Assembly: GCA_014904845.1 (NCBI GenBank)
Contig: MU119949.1
Coordinates: 1-11,873 of the forward strand
Source of the DNA: Acephala macrosclerotiorum
Lineage: Eukaryota > Ascomycota > Leotiomycetes > Helotiales > Mollisiaceae
DNA length: 11,873 nt
Direction: 5' to 3'
Below the pieces are notes generated by a model, which saw only the letters and a program-made list of their open reading frames with translations, searched no databases and was not told the origin of the DNA. Position numbers and translations under genes: made by a program. This document shows positions 1 through 10,439 of this stretch, in pieces (the stretch's first letter is position 1; each line of letters begins with the position of its first letter).

Positions 1-1440
1 TTTAAATAATAATTAAAAAAAAATTTAATAAAATATAAAATTATAAAAAATATATTATTAATAAAATTAAAATAATTACAATATTAATAATAAATAATAT
101 TATTATATATTAAAATTATTATTTTCGAAATTAATTTAATTATTTAAAAATTGAAAATTATTTTATAATATTATAATTATTTTATAAAAAAAAGATTAAT
201 TCGTTATTAAATTTTTTATTTTATTATATTTTAAAATAAATATTTACAAAATGTAATTCGTTTATAAATTTAATAATAAAATATTTTATATAAATATATT
301 TATAAGTTTTTAATATATTTTAAAATTTTAAAATTAAAATATTTTTTATATTATAATTTTTATTAATTTTTTATATTTCGAAAATAATAAAATCGTATTT
401 TTAAAGTTTTATTAATTATTTTAATTAAGTTTTTTATTTTAATTAATATTTTATTCGAAATAAAATCGAATAAATTTTTTTAAAATTTTTAAAATATTAT
501 TTTTTTTAAAATAAATTAATATATTCGATAATTAATTTTTATTTTTTTAAATTTTAATATTAAAAATATTTATTAATAAATTTTATAATATTTTTTAATA
601 TTTGTATAATTAATTTAAATCGTTAATTTTTATTTTATTTATATCGAAAAATAAATTATATTTTTTAAAAACGATAATTTTATTAATTTTTACGTTTTCG
701 TTTTCGATTTTTTTATTAATATTTATTATATTTATTTTAAATATTTTTAATCGATTTTATTTTATTTTAATAAAAATATTAAAAATTAATAAAAGTCGTA
801 AAATGTTTAAATTAATTATCGTATAATTTATTGTAATAATTAATATAATTTACGTACGAATTTTGAAAAAAAAATTTAATTTTTTTTAAAGTATTGAATT
901 TATTATTATTATTAATTATTATAATATTTAATTTTTAAAAATAATTGAATTAATAATAAGAAATTAATTTTATCGAGTTTTTAAATAATAAATATTATTT
1001 ATTTTTAAATTATTTCGTAAAACGAAATAATTCGTTTATATTATTTTTAATATAATTTAAAAAAAGTTTTTTTACGAATTATAATAAAAAATTGTAATTT
1101 TTAGCGTTAATTTTAACGATTAATTTCGTGTTTTTAAATATTAAAACATTTATTAATTTTAATAAATTTATTAATATATTATTTATATTTTTAATTAATT
1201 AAATTATTATTAAATATATTTTATAGTTTAATTTTCGAATTATTTTTATTTTAATTTTTTATATTCGTTTTATTATTTTACAAATTTTATTAACGTTTAA
1301 TTAAAATAAAATTAATTCGATTAAAATAAAATTTTATATCGATAATTACGAAATTAAAATTAAATATTTAAATTCGTTTTTAATTTATTAAATAAACGAA
1401 TAAATATAAAAATTATTTAAATTTAAAATAAATTTAACGT
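1..1440. other. Gene-free AT-rich DNA, left part
   Basis: I see no gene, RNA or clear repeat boundary here. Stop codons are dense in all frames. CpG is very sparse in the first 360 bases (three sites, near 126, 202 and 259). It rises locally around 660-710, where five CpG fall within about 50 bases, and again towards 1261-1440. A short inverted repeat, CGTTAA at 1105-1110 and TTAACG at 1113-1118, is visible but is too short to mean much in DNA of this composition. The stretch is most likely old transposon or intergenic sequence mutated beyond recognition. Confidence 0.6.
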
Positions 1441-1570
1441 TTTTATTACGAGAAACTTTTTATATTTATGTATTACGTACGTAATTACTTCTGTCTATAT
1501 ATAGTCGAACTCTCTATTTATAAATTATTATTTCAATTATTTATATTACATATATTTATTTACTTTTGTA
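1441..1570. other. Less-mutated pocket with TATA-like palindrome
   Basis: This pocket breaks the CpG-only rule of its surroundings. In 1441-1620 I count 15 C, of which only 4 are in CpG, and most of the others fall between 1455 and 1565. It contains a perfect 14-bp palindrome, ATTACGTACGTAAT, at 1472-1485. Next comes a second palindrome, CTATATATAG, at 1495-1504, and then a pyrimidine-rich ACTCTCTA stretch from about 1509. A TATA-like element followed by a CT-rich stretch resembles a promoter or a retrotransposon LTR core, but no LTR ends, primer-binding site or coding region can be seen. It may be a strip of unique DNA between two mutated repeats that partly escaped mutation, or a younger insertion. 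The compositional difference is seen directly; its function is unknown. Confidence 0.45.
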
Positions 1571-4034
1571 ATAGTTTTTAAATTTGTTTTTATTTAATTT
1601 AATAAATAATCATTTAATAAAACATTTTAAATTATTAAAAAAAAATTTATATTTAATATAAAATTTATCGATTTAAAATTAAATAAATAATTTAATATTT
1701 TTTTTAATTAAAAAATTTAAAAAATTAAAATATTAAATTCATATTTTTTTATTAAAAAAATTAATATATTATAAAAAAATTTAATAAAATATTATTAGAT
1801 TTAAAAAAAAAAAAATAATAAAATTAATAAAAAAATTAATAAAATATTTTTAAAATTTAATAAAAAAATTGAAAAATTAAATACGAATAATAATAAGATT
1901 TTTAAAAAATTTATTTTATATTTATAATAAAATTTATATTAAAAATTAAAAATTTACAAACGTTAAAATCGTCGTTATTAAACGCTATATATTATTTTAT
2001 AGAAATAAAATATATAAAAAAATTAAATAATTTCGATTTTAAAAATTATTATTATTATTAATAAAATTAAATTGTTATAATTATTAAAAATAAAAATATT
2101 ATATAAAAAAAAATTAAAATAAATAAATTGTAAATAAACGAAATAATATTAATAAATAAAATAAATATAATAAATTTAAAAATAAAATTTTTCGATTGAT
2201 TAAAATTATATAAATTTTTTTAAATTAATTGTTTTTTTAAAACGATTTTAAAGTTTATATAATTGTTTAATTTTTTATTATTAAATTCGAAATTGGTTTT
2301 TTAAACGAATATTTATATAAATTCGAATTAAAAATTTTAATATACGAATTTCGTATTTTTAAATAAATTCGATTATATTTTTAAATAATTCGATTTTATA
2401 TTATTAATTTTATACGTTATTATAATTTTTTTATTTAATTAAATATTTGAAATTATTTTTATTATTATATTAAATATATTTTTTATTAATAATTTTTTTA
2501 AGTTTTTAAAATTTTTAATTATTATTATATTTATCGTTTAAATCGATATTAATTAATTTTATAATATTTAATTTTAATTTATTATACGAATTTTTGTTTT
2601 TTAATACGAAATATAAATAAATAATAAAAATAATTAAATAAATTTTGTAATAAAAAAATAATTATAATTTATATATAAAACGATTAATACGTTTTTTAAT
2701 AAAAAAAAATCGATTTATTATTTTATTAATTTTAAATTTAATTTATATAAAAATAATAAAATTATATTTGTTTTATAATTAATAATAATTTTATTTAAAT
2801 TAATATTAATAATTATTATAAATATATTATTAATAGTAATTTAATATAAAATAAAATATAATAAAATAATAAAAATCTATTTCGATTTTTTATATAATTT
2901 GTTTTAATAATTTATTTGTTTATAAATATTAAACGATAAATATTCGCAGTTTTATATTTATAAATTCAAAAATAATTTATTAAAATTTAAAAATAAATTT
3001 TTTATTTTAATTAAAAATAATATTATTTAATATTTTTTAATTATAAAATACGAATATTATAATTAGAATTTTAATTTAATTTTCGATTATATATATAATA
3101 TATTTTAAAATAAATAATTTTTTTTAAAAAAGTTTATAAAATATTAATAATAAATAATCGAAAAAATTAAAATTTTTAATTTTTTACAAAATAATCGTTT
3201 TTATAATTAAAAAATTAAAAATAAAATTAATTGTAATTATTACGAAAAATTTTAATTTAATATAAATTAATTATAAAAAATCGTATATTAAAAATCGTAA
3301 AATTTTATTATAAAAATAATTTGAATAATAAATTAAATATTTAATTAATTTTTTTATTAATTTACGAATTATAAAATTTAATAATTTTTATTTTATTTTT
3401 TTAAAATCGAAATAATATTTATTATAAATTTTTAAAAGAATATATAAAATATAATTTTTAAAATATAAAAACGATTAAAATCTTTATAAAAAATATAGAA
3501 TAATAAATTATTTTATAAAAAAAAAAAAAATTATTAATTGAAATTTTTTAAAAAATTGATTTATTTTTTTTTAATTAAAAAAAAACTTTAAAATCTTATA
3601 AAAATAACGATTTTTAATATAATTTTTTAGAAATCGTAATTTATATTTTAAATTAATAATAATTTTTAAAAACAAATAAAAATAATTTAAAGTATTATTT
3701 TTAAAAATATTTTTTATTTTAAAATTAAATCAAAAAAAAATATTTTAAAATTATAACGAGTTTTATATTGATTTTAATAATATTAAAAATAAATAAAAAA
3801 ATTTAATTATAAATATTTTTTATTATTAAATAATTTATTAAAATTTAAATAAAATATTTATTATTTTAAATTATAATTTAAAATTTTTTATAAATATATA
3901 TTAAATATATTATTTTGAATTTAATAAAATAATAATATTTTACAATGAAAAAAATTAATTTATTTAAAAATAATATAAATTAAATCGTAAAAATTAATAA
4001 ATTAAAAAAATTGAAAATTAAAATATAAATATTT
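1571..4034. other. Gene-free AT-rich DNA
   Basis: This is continuous AT-rich sequence with scattered CpG and no recognisable gene, RNA or repeat unit. Homopolymer A runs occur at 1803-1815 (13 A) and 3517-3530 (14 A). Local CpG clusters appear around 1960-1985 and 2290-2410. All frames are closed by frequent TAA and TAG. Nothing here supports a functional call. Confidence 0.55.
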
Positions 4035-4166
4035 TTTAAAATAAAAAATTATAATTTTAAATTTTTTTTAAAATTATTACTTTTAAAAAAAAGCGATTTA
4101 TTTAAAATAAAAAATTATAATTTTAAAATTGTTTTTAAAAATATTAATTTTAAAAAAAAAACGTTT
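4035..4166 (+). repeat. Two-unit tandem repeat, period 66 bp
   Basis: A 27-base block beginning TTTAAAATAAAAAATTATAA at 4035 recurs exactly at 4101, giving a 66-bp period. The rest of each unit is similar but diverged. Both contain a run of TTTTAAAAAA followed by a CpG-containing end (AGCGATT in the first, ACGTTTT in the second). A possible third unit after 4167 is too weak to claim. Agreement over the whole unit, including the CpG near its end, makes a true duplication more likely than chance. Random matches are nevertheless common in DNA with almost two letters. Confidence 0.5.
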
Positions 4167-6976
4167 TATTTAAATTATAATAAATTAATATATATTTATT
4201 TAATAAATAAATTTAAAAAATATTGTATAATATTTTTTTAATTTATAAATTTTTATATAATATATATATAAAAAAAAGATTTTTTTTTTATAATTTTTTT
4301 ATTTATTTTTTTATTTAAATATTTGTTTTTACGTTATTATAATAATTTCAATATTTGCGTATAAAACGATATATAAAATCGAAATTAATTTATTATTTTT
4401 AAATATATTTTTAAAATTTTTAAAATTTTTAATTATTATTATTCGTTTTTCGATTATAAATATTTTAAATTTATTTATACTATAATCAAAAAAATAAATA
4501 TTTTATATAAATATTAAAAATGTTTTTTTAATATTTTTAAAAAAAAAATTATATTATTAATAAAAACTTTAATAAAATAATAATATAATCGAAATTTCAA
4601 ATTTATAATTTATTAAATATAATTAAAAAAAATTTTAAAATTTTAAAAAATTATTTTAAAACGTTTTAAATTACGATATTTAATAATAATAATTTTATTT
4701 TATTAATTTTTTTAAATTAAAAATTAATAAAGAAATTTAATTTATTAATAATTATAATATAAATTATATTTTTAAAAGTTTTTATAATTTTTTTTAACGT
4801 AATATTAAATACGTATCGAAAATCGTCGTTTTATTAATAAGTTTTATATTAATAATAAAATAAAATTATAATTTGTTTTTAATTATTTTTATTATATATA
4901 ATATTAAATATTTTATTAATAATCTTTTAATTTTTTGTATTAATAAAATATTTATTATTAACGATTTTTATATTTTATTAATTTTTAATTAATAAAATTA
5001 ATAAAATTTTTATCGATTTAATAAATTATAAATTTATTAATTAAAATTTTAAATTAAATTACGAATTTTAAATTTGTAATATATATATAAATATTATTAT
5101 TTAATACTATTTTTAAAACGTTAATTAATTTAATAATATTATTAAAAAATATTTAATTATTATTTAATATTTTTTTATTTATAAATATAATAATTTTATT
5201 TAAAATTTATTTATTTTTATTCGAAATTAATTCGATTATATAATAATTTTTTTTTTTGTATTTTTAATATATTTTTAATTTAATTTTTTATTTAATTAAT
5301 AAATCGATAAAATTTAAATTCGTAATAATAATAAAATTTATTTTATTTATAATAACGTTATAAATATATACGTATTAAATATTAAATATAAATTAATAAT
5401 TTTTAAATAATAAAAAATATATAATTAATATTATAACGATTTTTTAAAATAAAATTATAATATTTTTCGCGTATAAAATTTTTTTATAAAAATTTAAATC
5501 GATATAATTAAATTTTTATATAAATCGATAATAAATATAAAAACTTATTATTTAAAAAAAGTTTAAAATTGAAATTTTTAATTATTTATATATAATTTTT
5601 AATTTTATTAAATATATTTTAATTTTTAATTATTTTAAATATATATATTATAAAAATAATTTATTTATTAAATTTTATTAATTTGTTGATTTTTGAAATT
5701 GTAATTAATTCGAATTTATTAATAAATAAATTTGATATAAATTATATTTATTTTTTATCGATTAAAAAATAAAAATAATTAAAATCGATATATATTTTAC
5801 ATAATTTATTATTTATTTTTAATTTGATTTTTATTATTATATATATATATTTTATTATAAAAATATTTAAAGTTTTTATAAAAATTATTTTAATAAATTA
5901 TTAAAATAAAAAATTGTTTATTATAAATAATTAAATCGAAAAAAAAAAAAATTTATTTATTATATTTATTAATTTTTTTGATTTTAAATAAAAAAAATTT
6001 AATAAAATCGATTAATATTATACAAGTTTTTTTAATAATATTAATAAAATAAATTATATTAATAATAATTCTTTTTTAATTAAAATTTCGAATTATAATA
6101 AATTAAAATTTAATTTTTTAATAAAAAATATTTTTTATTTTTTTATTTTTTTTATTATAATTAATTTTAATTTTTATAAAAATATTATAAAAATCATTAT
6201 TAATTTAATATACGTTATCGTATTAATAACGCGAATTTAAATTTTTATAGTAATTTTTTATTATTAATTAATTTGTTTTATTAAAAAATTTAATCGAAAA
6301 AAAAAAATTAATAAAAATTTATATAAAATACGAAAAATTTAAATTACGATTTATATTATTTTAAATTTTAATAAAAAATCAAATTAAAATTATTTGATTT
6401 TTTCAATTTAAAATTATATTTATTATTATTATTAAATTTAATAAAACGTTATTTTTTTTTTAAATTGTTTTTTTAAATTTGTATTTTTATTATTATTTAT
6501 TTTATAAAATTTTTCATTAAAATTATTTTAATTAATATTAAAAATAATATATAAAATTTTAAATTTATATTATTAAAAATTTATAATAATTATTAAATAA
6601 ATTTATTAAAATTTATTATTTTTATAATACAAATAATATTTAATATATATTTTTAAATATTTTTTTTATTATGAATATTATTTTTCGAATATATTTATTT
6701 TAAAAATTTATATAGAATTATAATTAAAATTATTTTAAATTTATAAATAAATATATCGATTTATATAAAAACGTTATTTGAATTAAATTTAAATAATTTA
6801 TTAAAAAATTATATTAAAATTATATTATAAAAACAAATATAAAAATTTTATTTAATAATTAAAACTCGTAATTTAATAATATTATTTTTAATTTATTTTA
6901 CGAAAAAATAAATATTATATTAATTAATATTTTATTCGATTATAATATAATTATTTTTATTATAAAAAAAAATTTA
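4167..6976. other. Gene-free AT-rich DNA, middle part
   Basis: I see no gene, RNA gene or long repeat. The segment has A and T runs (for example 13 A at 5939-5951) and short TA-dinucleotide runs near 4260 and 5840. CpG density varies: several cluster at 4798-4828, and few occur between about 5950 and 6190. The sequence is consistent with old, fully mutated mobile-element DNA whose original identity cannot be read by eye. Confidence 0.55.

Positions 6977-7017
<41 letters not shown>
6977..7017 (+). repeat. (ATT)13 microsatellite
   Basis: Thirteen perfect ATT units run from 6977 to 7015, followed by a partial AT. It is the longest perfect short tandem repeat I found in the window. Replication slippage in AT-rich DNA is the likely origin, and length differences between strains would be expected. 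No coding context surrounds it. Confidence 0.95.
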
Positions 7018-7018
<1 letters not shown>

Positions 7019-7324
7019 AATAAAAATATAACGTTTATTATTATTTATTATATTTCGTATTTAAATTTAAAAAATAATAAAAATAATATTTTATATTTAT
7101 ATTAATATTTTAAATATAAAATTATTTTATTAATTATTATATTAATTATTATTTTCAATTTCAAATATTTCAAATAATAAATTAATTATTTTTTTAAATA
7201 TTTTTTTTATAATATCGCTCGAGAAAATCGTATAAAATTAATATTTTGTTTTAAATTTTAAAGAAATTAAACGTTTTTTTTTTATAACGTTAAAATTTTT
7301 AAAGTTTTTAAAAAAAAAAAAAAT
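7018..7324. other. Gene-free AT-rich DNA with one CTCGAG-containing cluster
   Basis: This is AT-rich sequence without genes. The only local peculiarity is a small G and C cluster at about 7215-7231 that contains the palindrome CTCGAG (7218-7223). A 14-base A run lies at 7310-7323. No function can be assigned. Confidence 0.5.
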
Positions 7325-7745
7325 TTCGTTTTTAAATATATATTTTAATTTTCGAATTAATATAATAATTTTAACGATTATAATAAATTTTTTAAAAATC
7401 GTATTAAAATTAATTTTATTTTAAATTTATACGTTCGAAATAAAAATATTTTTTAATTTCGTTAAAATTTTTATATTTTATAAAATCGAAATAATTTTAA
7501 AAATAAAATTAAAACGAAATAAACGAAAATTTAAAAAATATTAAATAATAAATTAAATAATTTCAATAGTTTAAAATTTGAAATCGTTAATATATTTATA
7601 TTTAATTCGTTAAAATTTTGAAAAATTATATATAATTTTAACGATATTTTATACGATTAATATATTAATTATTAAAAAATAAAACGATAAACGAAAAATT
7701 ATTAAAATCGTATTTTGAAATAAATATAAAATTTTAAAACGAATA
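7325..7745. other. CpG-dense fossil segment
   Basis: About 18 CpG dinucleotides fall in these ~415 bases, roughly one per 23 bp. The spacer at 8891-9430 has only about five in ~540 bp, and 1-360 has three. Elsewhere in the tract the surviving CpG appear to mark where C and G once were, so this stretch was probably richer in GC than its neighbours before decay. A coding or transposon-body origin would fit. No frame is open and no protein similarity can be read. It lies just before the left copy of the 1-kb repeat, but I cannot show that they belong to one element. Confidence 0.4.
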
Positions 7746-8334
7746 AATTAATATTATTATTATTTGCTAAAAAAAATATATATATATAATAAAAAATAAT
7801 TTATTTTATAAAATTACAATATAAAAATTAAATTTAATAAATTATATTAAATTAAATTAAATTATATTATTTAATTTCGAGTTTTTTTACGTAATAAAAA
7901 ATTTATTTCGATTTTCGAGTTTAAAAATAAAATATTATAATTTAAAATTAAATTTTAATATTTTTTTAATTTTTTTTATTTCTTATAATAGTTTTTATAA
8001 AATATATTAAATTAAATTTAAAAATTCAAATTAAATTAAAATATACAAAATAAAAAAATAAAATATATTATATTTTAATTTTAATCGATTTTTTAACGTT
8101 TAATTAATTTAAAAAAAACTTAATAATTTTAAACAATTAAAATTATCGTATATTCGAATTTTAAAAATATTAAAATTTTTCAATTTTTGCAATTAAAACT
8201 ATTTATTAATAAATATTTCAAATTTTTTATTTTTAAATTATATATTAAAAATATATTTAAATTATTTATATTTTTAATTGCAATTTATTTAAATTAATAA
8301 TTATTACGTAATCGAAATCGAAATCGTTAAATAA

Positions 8335-8352
8335 TATAAATCGCGATTTATA
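8335..8352. repeat. 18-bp perfect palindrome in left repeat copy
   Basis: The sequence is symmetric around TCGCGA, with its centre between 8343 and 8344. It is the counterpart of the 22-bp palindrome at 9905-9926 in the right copy. Relative to that copy, a CpG in each arm has become TpA here, and the outermost pairs no longer match. Presence in both copies shows that it belonged to the ancestral repeat. Confidence 0.75.
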
Positions 8353-8380
8353 ATTATTATATAAATTTATTTTAAAAAAA

Positions 8381-8541
8381 TGTAATTAATTAAATCAATT
8401 ATAATAATTTAATATAAAAAATAAAAATTTTAAAAAATGTTTTTTTAATAAATATAATTTTAATAACTAATTAAAATTAATTAAATTAATCGTAATAATT
8501 TAATATAAAAAACAAAAATTTTAAAAAATATTTTTTTAATA
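8381..8541 (+). repeat. Internal tandem duplication, period 91 bp (left copy)
   Basis: Two units share a core running from TAATAATTTAATATAAAAAA at 8402 (matched at 8493) to the T-run and AATA that end each unit (8450 and 8541). The period is 91 bp. The equivalent array in the right copy has a period of 81 bp; the extra ~10 bases here lie in an AATTAAAATT-like stretch near 8470-8480. The duplication therefore predates separation of the two 1-kb copies, and the indel came later. Confidence 0.75.
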
Positions 8542-8890
8542 TAAAATTTTATAAAAAATACGTTTTTATTTAAAAATTTTATTAGTTTATTAATTTATTA
8601 ATTTATTCGATTTTAAAAAAAACTTTTTTTAAACGAATTATTTTTTTCGTATTAACGAAAATTATTTCAATTTTAAATACTTATAAAACGCTTAAATTAA
8701 AAAATTTTAATTTTAAATTTAAATCGTTAAATAAATTTAAAATAAATTTAAATTAATAATTATTTTTAATCGAATATAAAATAAATATAATAAACGTAAA
8801 AATAAAAAATAAAATATATATATTTACGAAATATAAATCGTATTAAATATTATTTAATCGAAAAATAAAATAAAAATATATTTAATTTAT

Positions 8891-9429
8891 ATATAAATTT
8901 TAACAAAAAATATTAAAATTTTTATAATTTTTAATTTTATGATTTAATATTTTAATATGCGTTTAATAAATTTAATTAATATTTTAAATTAATATTATTA
9001 ATATTAAAATAAAATAATTAATAATTAATTAACGAATTAATAATATTAATAATATACGTTTTTTTTTAATATATTTATAATTTTAAATATAAAATATATA
9101 TATATTATAAAATCGTATTATTATTTAAATATATAATATTAATAATTATTAAATAATTAAATTTATAATTATTTTAATAATTTTATATTCTTTTAATTTT
9201 AAATTTTTTTTTATTTAATATATATTTTATTTTATAAATTTTAAATTTTAATATTTAAAAAAAATTATATTAAAATATATTAATATATTAAAAATTATTA
9301 ATTATTAATTATTTAAAATTTAAAATTTAAAATTTAAATACTATAAAAATAAACTAAATTTTAAATAATTTTATTGTTTAATATAACGTAAAATAAAAAA
9401 AAATTAAATTTTTATTCGTAAAAAACTTT
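8891..9429. other. CpG-poor spacer between the two repeat copies
   Basis: About 540 bp of nearly pure A and T separates the copies. Only about five CpG occur (near 8960, 9032, 9057, 9114 and 9386), far fewer than in the flanking repeats. I see no gene or clear repeat, although short AAATTT-type motifs recur near 9310-9340. If the two copies were LTRs, this would be a very short, non-coding internal region. It may instead be a separate, originally AT-rich insertion or unique DNA. Confidence 0.5.
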
Positions 9430-9904
9430 TAAATCTCGTAATACTTTTACGTCGTTTATTAACAATTAAAAACTCATTTCGATTTTCGAGTTTAAAAATA
9501 AAATATTACGATTTAAAAATGTATTTTAATTCTTTTTTAATTTATTTTATATTTTATAATTATTTTAATAAAATATATTAAACTAAATTTAAAAAGTTTA
9601 ATTAAATTAAGATTTATAAAATATAAAATTAAAAAATACTATGTTTAATCTCGGTCGAAAATAATTAATTTAAAACACTCGAAAAAAAAAACTATAATAT
9701 TTTAAACATTTAAAGTTATCGTATAATCGAATTTAAAAATATTAAAATTTTAAGAATTTTACGATTTTATTTGTTTATTTATTAATTTAATAAATTTATT
9801 ACAATTGAATTATAAATTGAATTTATATTTAAATTGTTTATATTTTTAATTACAATTTATTTAAATTAGTAATTATTGCGCAATTTCAATTTTAATTACG
9901 AAAT

Positions 9905-9926
9905 ATCGTAAATCGCGATTTACGAT
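9905..9926. repeat. 22-bp perfect palindrome in right repeat copy
   Basis: The sequence reads ATCGTAAATCG followed by its exact reverse complement, with the centre between 9915 and 9916. It contains TCGCGA and two further CpG placed symmetrically (9907-9908 and 9923-9924). The homologous site in the left copy keeps 18 bp of symmetry. A TATAAAAG motif starts four bases downstream. It could be a binding site for a dimeric protein or a cruciform-forming element. No function is shown. Confidence 0.9.
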
Positions 9927-9971
9927 CGTTATAAAAGTTTTTACCGTTCGATAGAATTTGTCTTAGAAAAA

Positions 9972-10122
9972 TATAATCAATTAAATTAATCGTAGTAATT
10001 TAATATAAAAAACGAAAATTTTAAAAAGTGTTTTTTTAGTAAATATAATTTTAATAATTAATTGAATTAATTGTAGTAATTTAATATAAAAAACGAGAAT
10101 TTTAAAAAGTATTTTTTTAATA
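9972..10122 (+). repeat. Internal tandem duplication, period 81 bp (right copy)
   Basis: Two units are aligned on TAGTAATTTAATATAAAAAA at 9993 and 10,074 and end at AGTA (10,041) and AATA (10,122). Within the aligned ~70 bases they differ at only a few positions, mostly C/T or G/A. The matching array in the left copy has a 91-bp period. Confidence 0.85.
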
Positions 10123-10439
10123 TAAAACTTTATAAAAAATGCGTTTTTATTTAAGGTTTTTATTAATTTATTCGATTTTGAAATTCTAAAAAAACGTTTT
10201 TTTAAACGAATTATTTCAATTTTAAATACTTATAAAACGCTCAAATTAAAAGTTTTTAATTTCAAATTTAAATCGTTAAATAAATTTAAAATAGATTTAA
10301 AATAATAATTATTCTCGGTCGAGTATAAAATAAACGTAACAAACGTAAAAACAAAAGAAAATAAAAATACACTCGCGAAATACGAATCGTACTAAGTATT
10401 ATTTAATCGAAAAACGAAATAAAAATATATTTAATTTAT

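Larger units (their letters stand above)
7871..8890 (+). repeat. ~1 kb dispersed repeat, left copy (more mutated)
   Basis: This is one of two direct copies of a ~1 kb sequence; the other is at 9430-10,439. A 33-base block at 7905-7937 is identical to 9476-9508. Colinear similarity continues to about 8890, with the offset drifting from 1571 to 1549 through small indels. Shared landmarks in the same order are a TCGCGA-centred palindrome, a two-unit tandem repeat, the block at 8561-8620, and the end near 8890. This copy is the more decayed. Across its last ~130 bases, 20 positions that are C or G in the right copy are T or A here. It could be a transposon, a pair of LTRs or a segmental duplication. 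The ends were set by where similarity fades, and no target-site duplication or TG...CA ends can be recognised. Confidence 0.85.
9430..10439 (+). repeat. ~1 kb dispersed repeat, right copy (less mutated)
   Basis: This is the better-preserved copy of the repeat at 7871-8890, in the same orientation. It keeps non-CpG C and G that the left copy has lost, for example at 9648-9680, 9940-9965 and 10,311-10,396. Order of features: the 33-base block shared with the left copy (9476-9508), a 22-bp palindrome (9905-9926), a TATAAAAG motif (9930-9937), an 81-bp tandem pair (9972-10,122), and a closing block ending near 10,439. No open reading frame of note exists. A palindrome followed by a TATA-like motif might be a regulatory region, as in an LTR or promoter, but that is inference. 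It lies about 440 bp from the normal-composition flank, and its milder decay fits a mutation gradient falling towards that edge. Confidence 0.85.

Noticed and set aside
1960..4830. Shared motif AAAATCGTCGTT near 1966 and 4816 as a dispersed repeat
   Set aside because: The match ends within about 20 bases and the flanks do not align, so it is probably chance.
6977..7017. CRISPR-like or regulatory repeat array
   Set aside because: It is a plain ATT trinucleotide microsatellite without spacers.
7871..10439. A complete LTR retrotransposon with the two 1-kb copies as LTRs
   Set aside because: The interior would be only ~540 bp with no coding trace, primer-binding site or polypurine tract, and no LTR termini or target duplication can be recognised. 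It remains possible as a non-autonomous element but is not supported enough to call.
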